A DNA stretch of 64,000 bases, taken from Nocardioides sp. zg-DK7169 (GTDB taxonomy: Bacteria; Actinomycetota; Actinomycetes; Propionibacteriales; Nocardioidaceae). Below the pieces are notes generated by a model. The model had not been told where the DNA came from. It did no database searches and worked only from the letters and a program-made list of their open reading frames with translations. The stretch spans positions 326,854 to 390,853 of the forward strand of contig NZ_JABJRA010000005.1 in NCBI RefSeq assembly GCF_013155365.1, given 5' to 3'. Positions 33,839-41,937 of the stretch are shown here, one piece after another. The position numbers and the translations under genes are program-made. How positions within the stretch are numbered: position 1 is the first letter of the stretch; each line of letters opens with the position of its first letter.

Positions 33839-34846
33839 ATGTCGCCACGCCTGCTGCTGAGGTTGCTGGGCATCGTGCTGGTGACCGCGCTGGTCACGGC
33901 CGGCACCGCGGTCCCGGCCTGGTCCCCGGCCGACGCCGGTGGCGTGGCCTCCGCCTCCGAGCGCGCCGGCTCCGACCCGCGCCGCACCCGGCCGCTGTAC
34001 GTCGACGACCGGATCCCCGCCGCCACGCAGGAGAGCCGCTACGCCCGGATCGCCCGGGCCCCGCAGGCGACCTGGTACTCCTCCGAGCAGCACCCGACCG
34101 CCCAGGTGACCTGGGCCGTCTCCGACCAGGTGGCGCGCGCCAGGGCGACCCGCTCGACACCGCTGCTGGTGCTCTACGCGATCCCGGGGCGCGACTGCGG
34201 CCAGTACTCCGCCGGCGGCCTGCCCGACGCCGCGTCGTACCGCGCCTACGTGCGGGCCTTCGCCCGCGGCCTGGGCAAGAAGAGCAAGGCGATGGTCGTC
34301 GTCGAGCCCGACGCGATCCCCTTCATCGGCGAGCCCGGCTGCGCCGACACCGCCGCGCGCCTGAGGATGCTGCGCTTCGCGGTCACCCGGATCGCGAGGA
34401 CCGGGGCGTGGGCCTACCTCGACGCCGGCCACTCCGGCTGGACGCCGTACACCGGCCGCGCGCAGCTGCTCAAGCGCGCCGGGGTCGCCAAGGCCCGCGG
34501 CATCAGCACCAACGTCTCCAACTTCCGACCGCTGGGCGAGGAGCTGACCTACGCCGCCACGCTGCGCCGCGAGCTGTCCCGGATCGGGGTGAAGGGCACC
34601 AAGCACGTCGTGGACACCTCGCGCAACGGGTTCTCCGCGCCGGTCGCCGGGGACGTCATCAACCCGACCTGGGCGCGCCTGGGCGCCGCGCCGCGGCTGC
34701 GCTTCCGAGGCGCCCTCGACGCCACCGTCTGGGTCAAGCACCCCGGTGAGTCCGACGGCGCCTGGAACCGCGGCAACGCCTCGGGCCAGTGGTGCGACCT
34801 GCTCGCCGACCGGCTGCTCGGCCTGCGGGAGTCGCCCGCCTGCTGA
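33839..34846 (+). CDS. Secreted glycoside hydrolase family 6 protein (cellulase-like)
   Basis: 335 residues. A signal peptide (LLLRLLGIVLVTALVTAGTA) is followed by the GH6 barrel: LYAIPGRDCGQYSAGG, with the aspartate that aligns with a GH6 active-site acid, VVVEPDAIPFI with the catalytic-acid aspartate, YLDAGHSGW, GISTNVSNF, and near the end VWVKHPGESDG. It should cut beta-1,4-glucan. No carbohydrate-binding module is attached. A TACGAT -10 at 33826-33831 just before ATG 33839 suggests a leaderless message. Relatives have a Cys-Asn-Pro-Pro motif where this one has VINPTWARLG, so a disulfide may be missing. Confidence 0.88.
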   Translation: MSPRLLLRLLGIVLVTALVTAGTAVPAWSPADAGGVASASERAGSDPRRTRPLYVDDRIPAATQESRYARIARAPQATWYSSEQHPTAQVTWAVSDQVARARATRSTPLLVLYAIPGRDCGQYSAGGLPDAASYRAYVRAFARGLGKKSKAMVVVEPDAIPFIGEPGCADTAARLRMLRFAVTRIARTGAWAYLDAGHSGWTPYTGRAQLLKRAGVAKARGISTNVSNFRPLGEELTYAATLRRELSRIGVKGTKHVVDTSRNGFSAPVAGDVINPTWARLGAAPRLRFRGALDATVWVKHPGESDGAWNRGNASGQWCDLLADRLLGLRESPAC

Positions 34847-34909
34847 GCGCCGTCCATCCGGGCGACCCCGGCACCGGAAGGGGCCGGGCGCGGCGTAGGT
34901 TCTCCCCTC

Positions 34910-36193
34910 GTGCCTGGGCTCAAGTCGATCGTCGCTGACACCCGGCCGCTGCAGAACCCGCACTTCAAGCGGCTGTGGCTGGCCAACATCATCACGGTGA
35001 TCGGCGCCCAGCTGACCGTCGTGGCGGTGCCGGCGCAGATCTACGCCGACACCGGCTCCTCGGCGTACGTCGGGCTGACCGGCCTCTTCGGCCTGGTCCC
35101 GCTCATCGTCTTCGGCTTGTACGGCGGGGCGCTGGCCGACGCCTTCGACCGGCGCACGATCCTCGTGGTGACGACGCTGGGCCTGATCGGGACCAGCGCG
35201 CTGTTCTGGCTCCAGGCGGCGGCGGGCTCGACCAACGTGTGGCTGCTGCTGAGCCTGTTCGCGGTGCAGCAGGCGTTCTTCGCGGTCAACCAGCCGACCC
35301 GCAGCGCGGTGGTCCCCAAGCTGGTCTCGGCCGAGCTGCTGCCCGCGGCGAACTCGCTCAACATGACCGTGATGCAGGCCGGCGCCATCGCCGGGCCGCT
35401 GGTGGCCGGCGTGCTGATCCCGGTGCTGGGCTTCGAGTGGCTCTACCTGATCGACACGATCACCCTGCTGGCCACGCTCGGCGCGGTGCTCAGGCTGCCC
35501 GCGCTGCCGGTGCTCGGCGGCGTGGTCGGCGCCCCCGGGCTTCGCTCGGTGCTGGAGGGCCTGGCCTACCTGCGCCACCACCCGGTGCTGCTGATGTCCT
35601 TCGTCGTCGACGTCATCGCGATGCTCTTCGGCATGCCCCGGGCGCTGTTCCCGGAGATGGCCCACGTGGACTTCGGCGGGCCCGAGGAGGGCGGGCTGAT
35701 CTTCGCGCTGCTCTTCGCCGCCATCCCGGCGGGCGCGGTGATCGGCGGCATCTTCAGCGGCTGGGTCTCCCGCGTGCACCGCCAGGGCCTCGCCGTGATC
35801 GTCTGCATCCTCGTGTGGGGCGCGGCGATGACCGGGTTCGGCGTCGCGGTCGGGCTGGCCAGCCACGCGCACACCCTGATGCTGTCGGTGGCGCTGGTGA
35901 TGCTGGTGATCGGCGGCGCGGCCGACATGGCCTCCGCGGCGTTCCGCACCAGCATGCTCCAGAGCGCCGCGGCCGACGAGGTCCGCGGGCGCCTCCAGGG
36001 CGTCTTCATCGTGATCGTCGCCGGCGGCCCGCGCCTGGCCGACGTCGCGCACGGCGCCGCGGCGGCCTCGGTCGGCGCGGCCGCGGCCGCAGCCGGCGGT
36101 GGCGTGCTCGTGGTGGTCGGCACGGTCGTCGCCGCGCTCGCCGTACCGTCCTTCGTGCGCTACCGCGTGACCCGCACCGCATCGGGGGCCTGA
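34910..36193 (+). CDS. MFS transporter, EntS/enterobactin exporter-like
   Basis: 427 residues with twelve predicted membrane segments. The N-terminus (NPHFKRLWLANIITVIGAQL) and loop GLYGGALADAFDRRTILVVT match the MFS_3/EntS subgroup, which exports siderophores or other small molecules. GTG 34910 is chosen. TAGGTT at 34896-34901 lies eight bases upstream, again a leaderless pattern. Its substrate is unknown, and no siderophore genes are near. Confidence 0.88.
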   Translation: MPGLKSIVADTRPLQNPHFKRLWLANIITVIGAQLTVVAVPAQIYADTGSSAYVGLTGLFGLVPLIVFGLYGGALADAFDRRTILVVTTLGLIGTSALFWLQAAAGSTNVWLLLSLFAVQQAFFAVNQPTRSAVVPKLVSAELLPAANSLNMTVMQAGAIAGPLVAGVLIPVLGFEWLYLIDTITLLATLGAVLRLPALPVLGGVVGAPGLRSVLEGLAYLRHHPVLLMSFVVDVIAMLFGMPRALFPEMAHVDFGGPEEGGLIFALLFAAIPAGAVIGGIFSGWVSRVHRQGLAVIVCILVWGAAMTGFGVAVGLASHAHTLMLSVALVMLVIGGAADMASAAFRTSMLQSAAADEVRGRLQGVFIVIVAGGPRLADVAHGAAAASVGAAAAAAGGGVLVVVGTVVAALAVPSFVRYRVTRTASGA

Positions 36194-36243
36194 GCGGGGG
36201 TGAGGATGTCGGGTCCGCGGCTCCGGCTTCGTAGGATCCGCCG

Positions 36244-37767
36244 GTGACCGCGACCGACGACCGCACGCCCTCCGCGAGCGTCCCGGGCATCGACCCCGAC
36301 GACCTCGCCACCGCTGTCCGGGTGCTCAACCAGCTCCACGAGCTGCCCGACGACCACCCGGACATCCGCACCGTCAAGCACGCCGCGTCGCACATGTACA
36401 AGGCGCTCAAGCGCGAACGGCGCACCCGCAAGCGCGAGGCCGAGCTGGCCCACGACCGCGCCGTCACCGAGGCGACCGCGACCGGGTCGGCGATGCGCAT
36501 CGACGACGAGACCGCGGGGATCCCGCTGGTCTCCACCGCCCAGGGCGCCTTCGCCGGGGAGCTGATCAACCCGCGCGGCTGCTACATCTGCAAGAACGAC
36601 TACACCCTGGTCGACGCCTTCTACCACTGGCTGTGCCCCTCCTGCGCGGCCCTGAGCCACGCCAAGCGCGACCAGCACGCCGACCTGACCGGCAAGCGCG
36701 CGCTGCTCACCGGCGGGCGCGCCAAGATCGGCATGTACATCGCGCTGCGGCTGCTGCGCGACGGCGCGCACACCACCATCACCACCCGGTTCCCCAAGGA
36801 CGCGGTGCGCCGCTTCGCCGCGATGGAGGACTCCGCGGACTGGCTGCACCGCCTCAAGATCGTCGGCATCGACCTGCGCGACCCCACCCAGGTCGTCTCC
36901 CTGGCCGACGACGTCGCCGCGGACGGGCCGCTGGACATCCTGATCAACAACGCCTGCCAGACCGTGCGCCGCTCCCCCGGCGCGTACTCCCAGCTGGTGG
37001 AGATGGAGTCCGCGCCGCTGCCGACCGGCATCGAGCTGCCGGCGATGGTCACCTTCGACCGGGTCAGCGACGCCCACCCCGCGATGATCACCGGTGCGCT
37101 GCGCGAGCACGCCGTGGCCCACGCCGACGAGGCCGGTGCGCCGGCCGCCGCGCTGGCCGCGACCACCGCCGCCGACCTCACCGCGCTGGCGCTCAGCGCC
37201 GGCTCCGCGTCCCTGGAGCGCCACCTCGACGGCACCGCCGTGGACGCCGGCGGGCTGCTGCCGGACCTGCAGTCGACCAACTCCTGGACCAAGGGCGTCG
37301 ACCAGGTCGACCCGCTGGAGCTGCTCGAGGTCCAGCTGTGCAACCAGACCGCGCCGTTCATCCTGGTCTCGCGCCTGCGGCCCTCGATGCGCGAGGCGGT
37401 ACGCCGCGGCGCGCGGCGCGCGTACGTCGTGAACGTCTCGGCGATGGAGGGGCAGTTCTCGCGGCGCTACAAGGGCCACGGGCACCCGCACACCAACATG
37501 AGCAAGGCCGCGCTCAACATGCTCACCCGCACCTCCGCCGGCGAGATGTTCGAGACCGACAAGATCCTGATGACCGCCGTCGACACCGGCTGGATCACCG
37601 ACGAGCGCCCGCACCAGGAGAAGCTCCGCATCGCCGCCGAGGGCTGGCACGCCCCGCTCGACCTCGTCGACGGTGCCGCCCGGGTCTACGACCCGATCGT
37701 GCAGGGCGAGGCCGGCGTGGACCTGTACGGCCACTTCCTGAAGGACTACGCGCCCAGTCCCTGGTGA
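36244..37767 (+). CDS. SDR-family protein with N-terminal Cys4 knuckle and atypical active site
   Basis: 507 residues. Residues 1-95 are helical and charged. Residues 113-134 form a CxxC-(14)-CxxC knuckle (Cys113, Cys116, Cys131, Cys134; GCYICKNDY then HWLCPSCAALSHAKR), likely zinc-binding. A Rossmann fold begins at LTGKRALLTGGRAKIGMYIA (148-167) and has the ILINNACQT motif. A large insertion (about 255-365) with EMESAPLPTGIEL and SWTKGVDQVDPLELLE follows. Where SDRs have Tyr-x-x-x-Lys, this protein has HTNMSKAAL, so the lysine is kept but the tyrosine position is threonine. GTG 36244 follows TAGGAT (36232-36237). The reaction is unknown. Confidence 0.82.
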   Translation: MTATDDRTPSASVPGIDPDDLATAVRVLNQLHELPDDHPDIRTVKHAASHMYKALKRERRTRKREAELAHDRAVTEATATGSAMRIDDETAGIPLVSTAQGAFAGELINPRGCYICKNDYTLVDAFYHWLCPSCAALSHAKRDQHADLTGKRALLTGGRAKIGMYIALRLLRDGAHTTITTRFPKDAVRRFAAMEDSADWLHRLKIVGIDLRDPTQVVSLADDVAADGPLDILINNACQTVRRSPGAYSQLVEMESAPLPTGIELPAMVTFDRVSDAHPAMITGALREHAVAHADEAGAPAAALAATTAADLTALALSAGSASLERHLDGTAVDAGGLLPDLQSTNSWTKGVDQVDPLELLEVQLCNQTAPFILVSRLRPSMREAVRRGARRAYVVNVSAMEGQFSRRYKGHGHPHTNMSKAALNMLTRTSAGEMFETDKILMTAVDTGWITDERPHQEKLRIAAEGWHAPLDLVDGAARVYDPIVQGEAGVDLYGHFLKDYAPSPW

Positions 37768-37795
37768 GGCCGATCGCTGCTGCGGGTGCGGTGAG

Positions 37796-38305
37796 CTACG
37801 GACGACCCCCGAGCAGCCCCCGCACGTACTCGGCCTGCCCCACGTGGCGCAGGTCGTCGTCGAGCACGCTCACCAGCCGGACCCCGAGGGTGACCGGCGG
37901 GTCCCAGCGGGTGTCGACGACGCGGTCCAGGTCGTCCTCGCCGACGGTGGCGAGGAATGCGAGGGTCTGCGCGTGGACGGCGGTGAGGTACTCCGCGAGC
38001 AGGTCGCCCTCGGCACGCACCACGTCGACCTGGGTGCGGGTGTGCCCGTAGCCGGTGTCGCTGACCACGAGCGGCAGGTCGAAGCGGCGTACGAAGTCCT
38101 GGTCGGTCCAGACCTGGGGACGCCCGGCGACCTCGGCGACGTGGTCGTCCTGGACCCGGGTGAGGTGCCAGACCAGCCAGCCGATCGGGTTGGCGTCGTG
38201 ACCGGGGCGGCGCGACAGCTCGCCGAGCGAGAGGCCGTCGACGACCGCGGTGCCGCTCTCGAGGACGCGTCCGAACCCGTCGGACAACAGCTGTGCGGGT
38301 GTCAT
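37796..38305 (-). CDS. DinB/DUF664-family protein
   Basis: 169 residues. Four-helix DinB fold with the metal-histidine positions NPIGWLVWHLTRVQDDHVAE (about residues 39-58), a mid-protein DTRWDPPVTLGVRLVSVLDD, and the final DDLRHVGQAEYVRGLLGGR, whose histidine completes the site. Members are mycothiol- or bacillithiol-dependent enzymes or have unknown function. It is convergent with the SDR gene and divergent from an F420-type oxidoreductase gene. Confidence 0.85.
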   Translation of the reverse strand: MTPAQLLSDGFGRVLESGTAVVDGLSLGELSRRPGHDANPIGWLVWHLTRVQDDHVAEVAGRPQVWTDQDFVRRFDLPLVVSDTGYGHTRTQVDVVRAEGDLLAEYLTAVHAQTLAFLATVGEDDLDRVVDTRWDPPVTLGVRLVSVLDDDLRHVGQAEYVRGLLGGRP

Positions 38306-38350
38306 GTCCCGACGGTACGGATGTGCGGCGAAACCGGGTACCCCCCGCGC

Positions 38351-39337
38351 ATGAGCAATCTCGGATACACCCTCATGACCGAGCAGAGCGGGCCCCGCGA
38401 GCTGGTGGGCTACGCGGTGGACGCCGAGCGCGTCGGCTTCGACTTCGCCGTCTCCAGCGACCACTACTCCCCCTGGCTCACCGAGCAGGGGCACGCGCCG
38501 TACGCCTGGACGGTGCTCGGCGCGGTCGCGCAGGCGACCGAGCGGATGGGGCTGATGACCTACGTGACCTGCCCGACGATGCGCTACCACCCGGCGGTGG
38601 TGGCGCAGAAGTCCGCGACGCTGCAGCTGCTCGCCGAGGGCCGCTTCACCCTCGGCCTGGGCAGCGGGGAGAACCTCAACGAGCACGTCGTCGGCGCCGG
38701 CTGGCCCACGATCGGCGTGCGCCAGCGGATGCTCGCGGAGGCCGTCGAGGTGATCCGCGCGCTGCACACCGGCGACCTGGTCGACTACCGCGGCGAGCAC
38801 TTCGAGGTGAACTCCGCGCGGGTCTGGGACGTGCCGGAGCAGGGCGTCGACCTCGCCATCGCGGTCTCCGGTGAGCGCTCGATGACCGAGCTCGCGCCGC
38901 TGGCCGACCACCTGGTCGCGGTCGCCCCGGAGGCGGAGATCATCAACACCTGGAACGCCACCCCCGGCGCCCCGCAGATCCCCGACGGCGCCCGCGCGAT
39001 CGGGCAGATCCCGATCTGCTGGGGCCCCAGCGAGGAGGAGGCCACCGCCCTCGCCCACGAGCAGTTCCGCTGGTTCGCCGGTGGCTGGCAGGTCAACGCC
39101 GACCTGCCCACGCCGTACGGCTTCTCCGGCGCCACCCAGTTCGTGCGCCCCGAGGACGTCGCGGGGCAGATCCCCTGCGGCCCCGACCTCGACGCGATCG
39201 TGGAGGCCGTCGGCGCCTACTGGGAGGCCGGCTTCACCGACGTCGCGCTGGTGCAGGTCGGCGACCGCTGGCAGCAGCAGTTCCTCGACCATGCCGCCGC
39301 CCCGCTGCTGGAGAAGCTGCGCGCCGCCGCTCCGTGA
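38351..39337 (+). CDS. F420-dependent oxidoreductase, G6PDH-like family (LLM class)
   Basis: 328 residues. SNLGYTLMTEQSGPRELVGY, then DFAVSSDHYSPWLTEQGHAP, MTYVTCPTMRYHPAVVAQKS and FTLGLGSGENLNEHV are the hallmarks of the F420-dependent glucose-6-phosphate-dehydrogenase-like group (TIGR03557 type), distinct from true Fgd. The substrate is unknown. F420 use is inferred from family. ATG 38351 is the family start. The short space to the divergent DinB gene (about 45 bases) must hold both promoters. Confidence 0.9.
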   Translation: MSNLGYTLMTEQSGPRELVGYAVDAERVGFDFAVSSDHYSPWLTEQGHAPYAWTVLGAVAQATERMGLMTYVTCPTMRYHPAVVAQKSATLQLLAEGRFTLGLGSGENLNEHVVGAGWPTIGVRQRMLAEAVEVIRALHTGDLVDYRGEHFEVNSARVWDVPEQGVDLAIAVSGERSMTELAPLADHLVAVAPEAEIINTWNATPGAPQIPDGARAIGQIPICWGPSEEEATALAHEQFRWFAGGWQVNADLPTPYGFSGATQFVRPEDVAGQIPCGPDLDAIVEAVGAYWEAGFTDVALVQVGDRWQQQFLDHAAAPLLEKLRAAAP

Positions 39338-39374
39338 GGTGCGGCGGGGGCCGCGACGGGCGGCGCGCCCCGCG

Positions 39375-39962
39375 TCACCGCTCGCGGGCCGCCCACTCCT
39401 CCGCCAGCAGCGCATAGCTGAACCCGTCGAGCCAGCCCAGGTCGCGGTGCAGGGACTCGCGGACGGTGTGGGCCTCGCGGCGCATGCCGACGCGCTCCAT
39501 CAGCCGCCACGAGGCGGTGTTGTCGGCGAAGCACTCGGCGACGACCCGGCGCAGCCCCAGCGCGTCGAAGCAGGTCCCCAGCAGGGCGCGCACCGCCTCG
39601 GTGGCGAAGCCGCGGCCGGCGTACGCCGGGTCGAGGACCCAGCCCAGCTCGGCCTGGCACGCCCGGGCGGCCTCCGCGACCTCGACCTGCGCCCAGGCGT
39701 CGCCCACCCACAGCATCAGGTCGCCGATCACCGGGCCGCCGTCGCTGCCGAGCTCGACGACCAGGGTCCGCGCCAGCCGGTCGGGCTCAGCGAACGACGC
39801 GGCGTACGACGCGGGATCGCCCGGCGCGGCGGTGATCCAGCGCGAGACCTCCGGCAGCACCCGGATCCGGTACGTCGCCTCGACGTCGCCAGGAGTCGCC
39901 GGGCGCAGCACCAGCCGCTCGGTGCGCACCGGCCAGGCGACCGAGTCGAGCGGGCCGCTCAT
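39375..39962 (-). CDS. GNAT acetyltransferase, RimJ/RimL-like
   Basis: 195 residues of the Acetyltransf_3 fold. RTERLVLRPATPGDVEATYR starts the domain, WVLDPAYAGRGFATEAVRAL is the acetyl-CoA pyrophosphate loop, and VVAECFADNTASWRLMERVG is the usual C-terminal half. ATG 39962 overlaps the stop of the DUF429-RelA/SpoT gene (ATGA), so the two are translated together. Typical targets are protein N-termini or small amines. Coupling to an alarmone-synthetase-like protein is unusual and raises the possibility that it modifies a translation component. Confidence 0.88.
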   Translation of the reverse strand: MSGPLDSVAWPVRTERLVLRPATPGDVEATYRIRVLPEVSRWITAAPGDPASYAASFAEPDRLARTLVVELGSDGGPVIGDLMLWVGDAWAQVEVAEAARACQAELGWVLDPAYAGRGFATEAVRALLGTCFDALGLRRVVAECFADNTASWRLMERVGMRREAHTVRESLHRDLGWLDGFSYALLAEEWAARER

Positions 39963-41767
39963 CCCTCGCCCTCCGGGCGCAGCCGCTCCAGGCGCTGGGC
40001 GAGCAGGTCGGCGCGGTGCGCGTTGCCCTCCAGGCGGACGTAGCGCTCGCCGTACACCGCGAGCAGCGCGTCGTCGAGGCGGCGTACGGCGCCGGGCGGG
40101 TAGCGGTACTCCATGCGCCCGTTGAGGTCCCACGCCAGCGCCGGGCGGATCACCTCGCCCAGCTCGTCGAGGGAGGTGATGTCGAGCTCGCGCAGCAGCC
40201 CGGAGATCCAGGCGTAGTGGTCGCTGCGCGACCAGCCCGCGTCGTGGTACTGCCCGGCGAGGAACGCCGCGAGCTCGCGCGCGTCGATGCCGCTGCCACC
40301 CGGCTCGTCGGGCTCGTGGCCCACCCGGTCCGGGGTCGGGTCCTGCGAGGAGCCGCGCAGCCGGTCGCGGATCGTGGAGAACTCCTGGTCGGCGAGCTCC
40401 AGCAGCCCCGCGGCCAGGGTGAAGCGCCGGTCGAAGTCACGGGCGTGCTCCTCGGGGATCGTGCCCTTGTAGCGGATGTCGTGCTCGAACTCCGCCCAGG
40501 CGTGCTGCAGCACCGTGCGGATCTGGATCTGGGCGACCCGCACGTGCAGCGGCGCCAGGTCCTGCTCCTCGAGCCGGGCCGGGTCCAGCTCGACGAGCAG
40601 GTGCCGGCTGGCGTAGCCGAAGCGTCCCTCGGCGGCGGTCTCGCTGCCCATGTCGCGGTCGTCGAGCACCGTCACCTGGCTGGCCAACAGGTCGGCCACC
40701 GCGGCGACGTCGCTGTGCACGTAGGTCACCACGCGCACCCCGACCTGGTCGGTGATGTCGCGCAGCGGGTCGGGGTAGAGCAGCTCGCCGTCGCGGGTGC
40801 GCGTCGCCTTCTCCGCGAAGCTCGCCACCGACTTCGTGCGCCCGGTGACGGTCAGGTAGTTGATGCCGGCCTCGTCGAGCACCCGGGTCACCAGGTCGAC
40901 GGCCAGCGCACCTCCGCGGGACAGCTCGGGGTGGCGCAACGCGTACTCGCGCACCGCCTCGGCCACCGCGTCCTCGCCGCCGGCGGCGGGCGAGGGGCCC
41001 TGCGGGGTCAGGTCGGCGGGCAGCGTCGGGGTGACGATGTAGCCGTCCTCCCACGACGAGCCGCCGTCGTCGCCGTACGTCGTGAGCCGCTCGGGTGCCC
41101 GGTGGGAGAGCAGCGCGACGTAGGCGCAGACCACCGCGTCGACCTGGTCCTCGACCACCCGCAGCTCGCTCTTGCGGGTCGCCGACTCCGCCGCCCGCCG
41201 CAGCGCGGCCCACGCGGGGCCGGCGAGCAGCAGCGGCGTCTCGCTCGCCGCGAGCCCCTCGAGCAGGCCCATCAGCACCAGCAGCTCGGCGCGCATCGAG
41301 GCCTGGTCGCGACCCTTCTTGTCCTTGTACTTCAAGGTGCGACCGAGCCGGAACAGCGCCACCGTGGCCGGGTGCGGGTAGACCTCGATCGCGCGCCGGC
41401 TGCGCCCCGAGCGCGGGTTGACGTCGAGGCCCAGGCGGGCGGCCAGGCGCTGGGCGCGGCTGCCGTCGCGGAAGTCGGGCTTCGCGGTGTTCGAGGGGTG
41501 CGCGCCCGCCTCGAACCGGGCGAAGTCGCGGTTCAGCGCCGCCTCCGCGGGCCGGTTGCCGGAGGCGTTGCGCACCAGGATCGGGGCGTCGAAGGCCACC
41601 ACGCAGGGCCCGGCGACGTACGGGTCCAGCTCGGCGACGACCTCGTCGTCGCTGGTGACCGCAGCGACGTGCACGAGGCGACCGCCCGCATCGAGCACGG
41701 CGATCCCCGTGGGCCGCTGGAGGCCCCAGGCCAGATCCACGCCGACGAGGTGGAGATCGGGTTGCAT
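39959..41767 (-). CDS. Fusion protein: DUF429 nuclease-like domain plus RelA/SpoT nucleotidyltransferase domain
   Basis: 602 residues. Residues 1-235 match DUF429, an RNase-H-like fold, with VGVDLAW (Asp11), VAFDAPI (Asp60), EVYPHPA (Glu128) and EDQVDAVVCAYVALL (Asp207/Asp210) as the acidic set. Residues 275-470 are a RelA/SpoT synthetase: GRTKSVASFAEKATR (309-323, GTP/ATP-binding lysines), RDITDQVGVRVVTYV (336-350), GYASRHLLVEL, and QIQIRTVLQHAWAEFEHDIR (413-432). Metal and pyrophosphate residues are kept, so it may make (p)ppGpp, (p)ppApp or modify tRNA as toxSAS enzymes do. No HD hydrolase, TGS or ACT domain is present. It is coupled to a GNAT gene. Confidence 0.85.
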   Translation of the reverse strand: MQPDLHLVGVDLAWGLQRPTGIAVLDAGGRLVHVAAVTSDDEVVAELDPYVAGPCVVAFDAPILVRNASGNRPAEAALNRDFARFEAGAHPSNTAKPDFRDGSRAQRLAARLGLDVNPRSGRSRRAIEVYPHPATVALFRLGRTLKYKDKKGRDQASMRAELLVLMGLLEGLAASETPLLLAGPAWAALRRAAESATRKSELRVVEDQVDAVVCAYVALLSHRAPERLTTYGDDGGSSWEDGYIVTPTLPADLTPQGPSPAAGGEDAVAEAVREYALRHPELSRGGALAVDLVTRVLDEAGINYLTVTGRTKSVASFAEKATRTRDGELLYPDPLRDITDQVGVRVVTYVHSDVAAVADLLASQVTVLDDRDMGSETAAEGRFGYASRHLLVELDPARLEEQDLAPLHVRVAQIQIRTVLQHAWAEFEHDIRYKGTIPEEHARDFDRRFTLAAGLLELADQEFSTIRDRLRGSSQDPTPDRVGHEPDEPGGSGIDARELAAFLAGQYHDAGWSRSDHYAWISGLLRELDITSLDELGEVIRPALAWDLNGRMEYRYPPGAVRRLDDALLAVYGERYVRLEGNAHRADLLAQRLERLRPEGEG

Positions 41768-41853
41768 GGGATCAGCCTGCCGCATGGCGCCCGGCGCGCG
41801 CCCGGACGGGGGCAGGCGGCCCCGACGCCGTAGGCTCTGCGGGCTAACGGCTC

Positions 41854-41869
41854 GCGGTACGGGTACCGC
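41854..41869. promoter_or_regulatory. Perfect palindrome in the desaturase leader
   Basis: GCGGTAC-GG-GTACCGC lies downstream of a TAGGCT -10 candidate (41831-41836) and 70 bases before the desaturase start. It could be a repressor site or an mRNA hairpin. Confidence 0.4.
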
Positions 41870-41937
41870 TTCATCAGCGATCCCTGAGGATCCGCGTCCG
41901 CGACCACCAGCGTCGAGCACCCCTGGAGCCCCCCACG

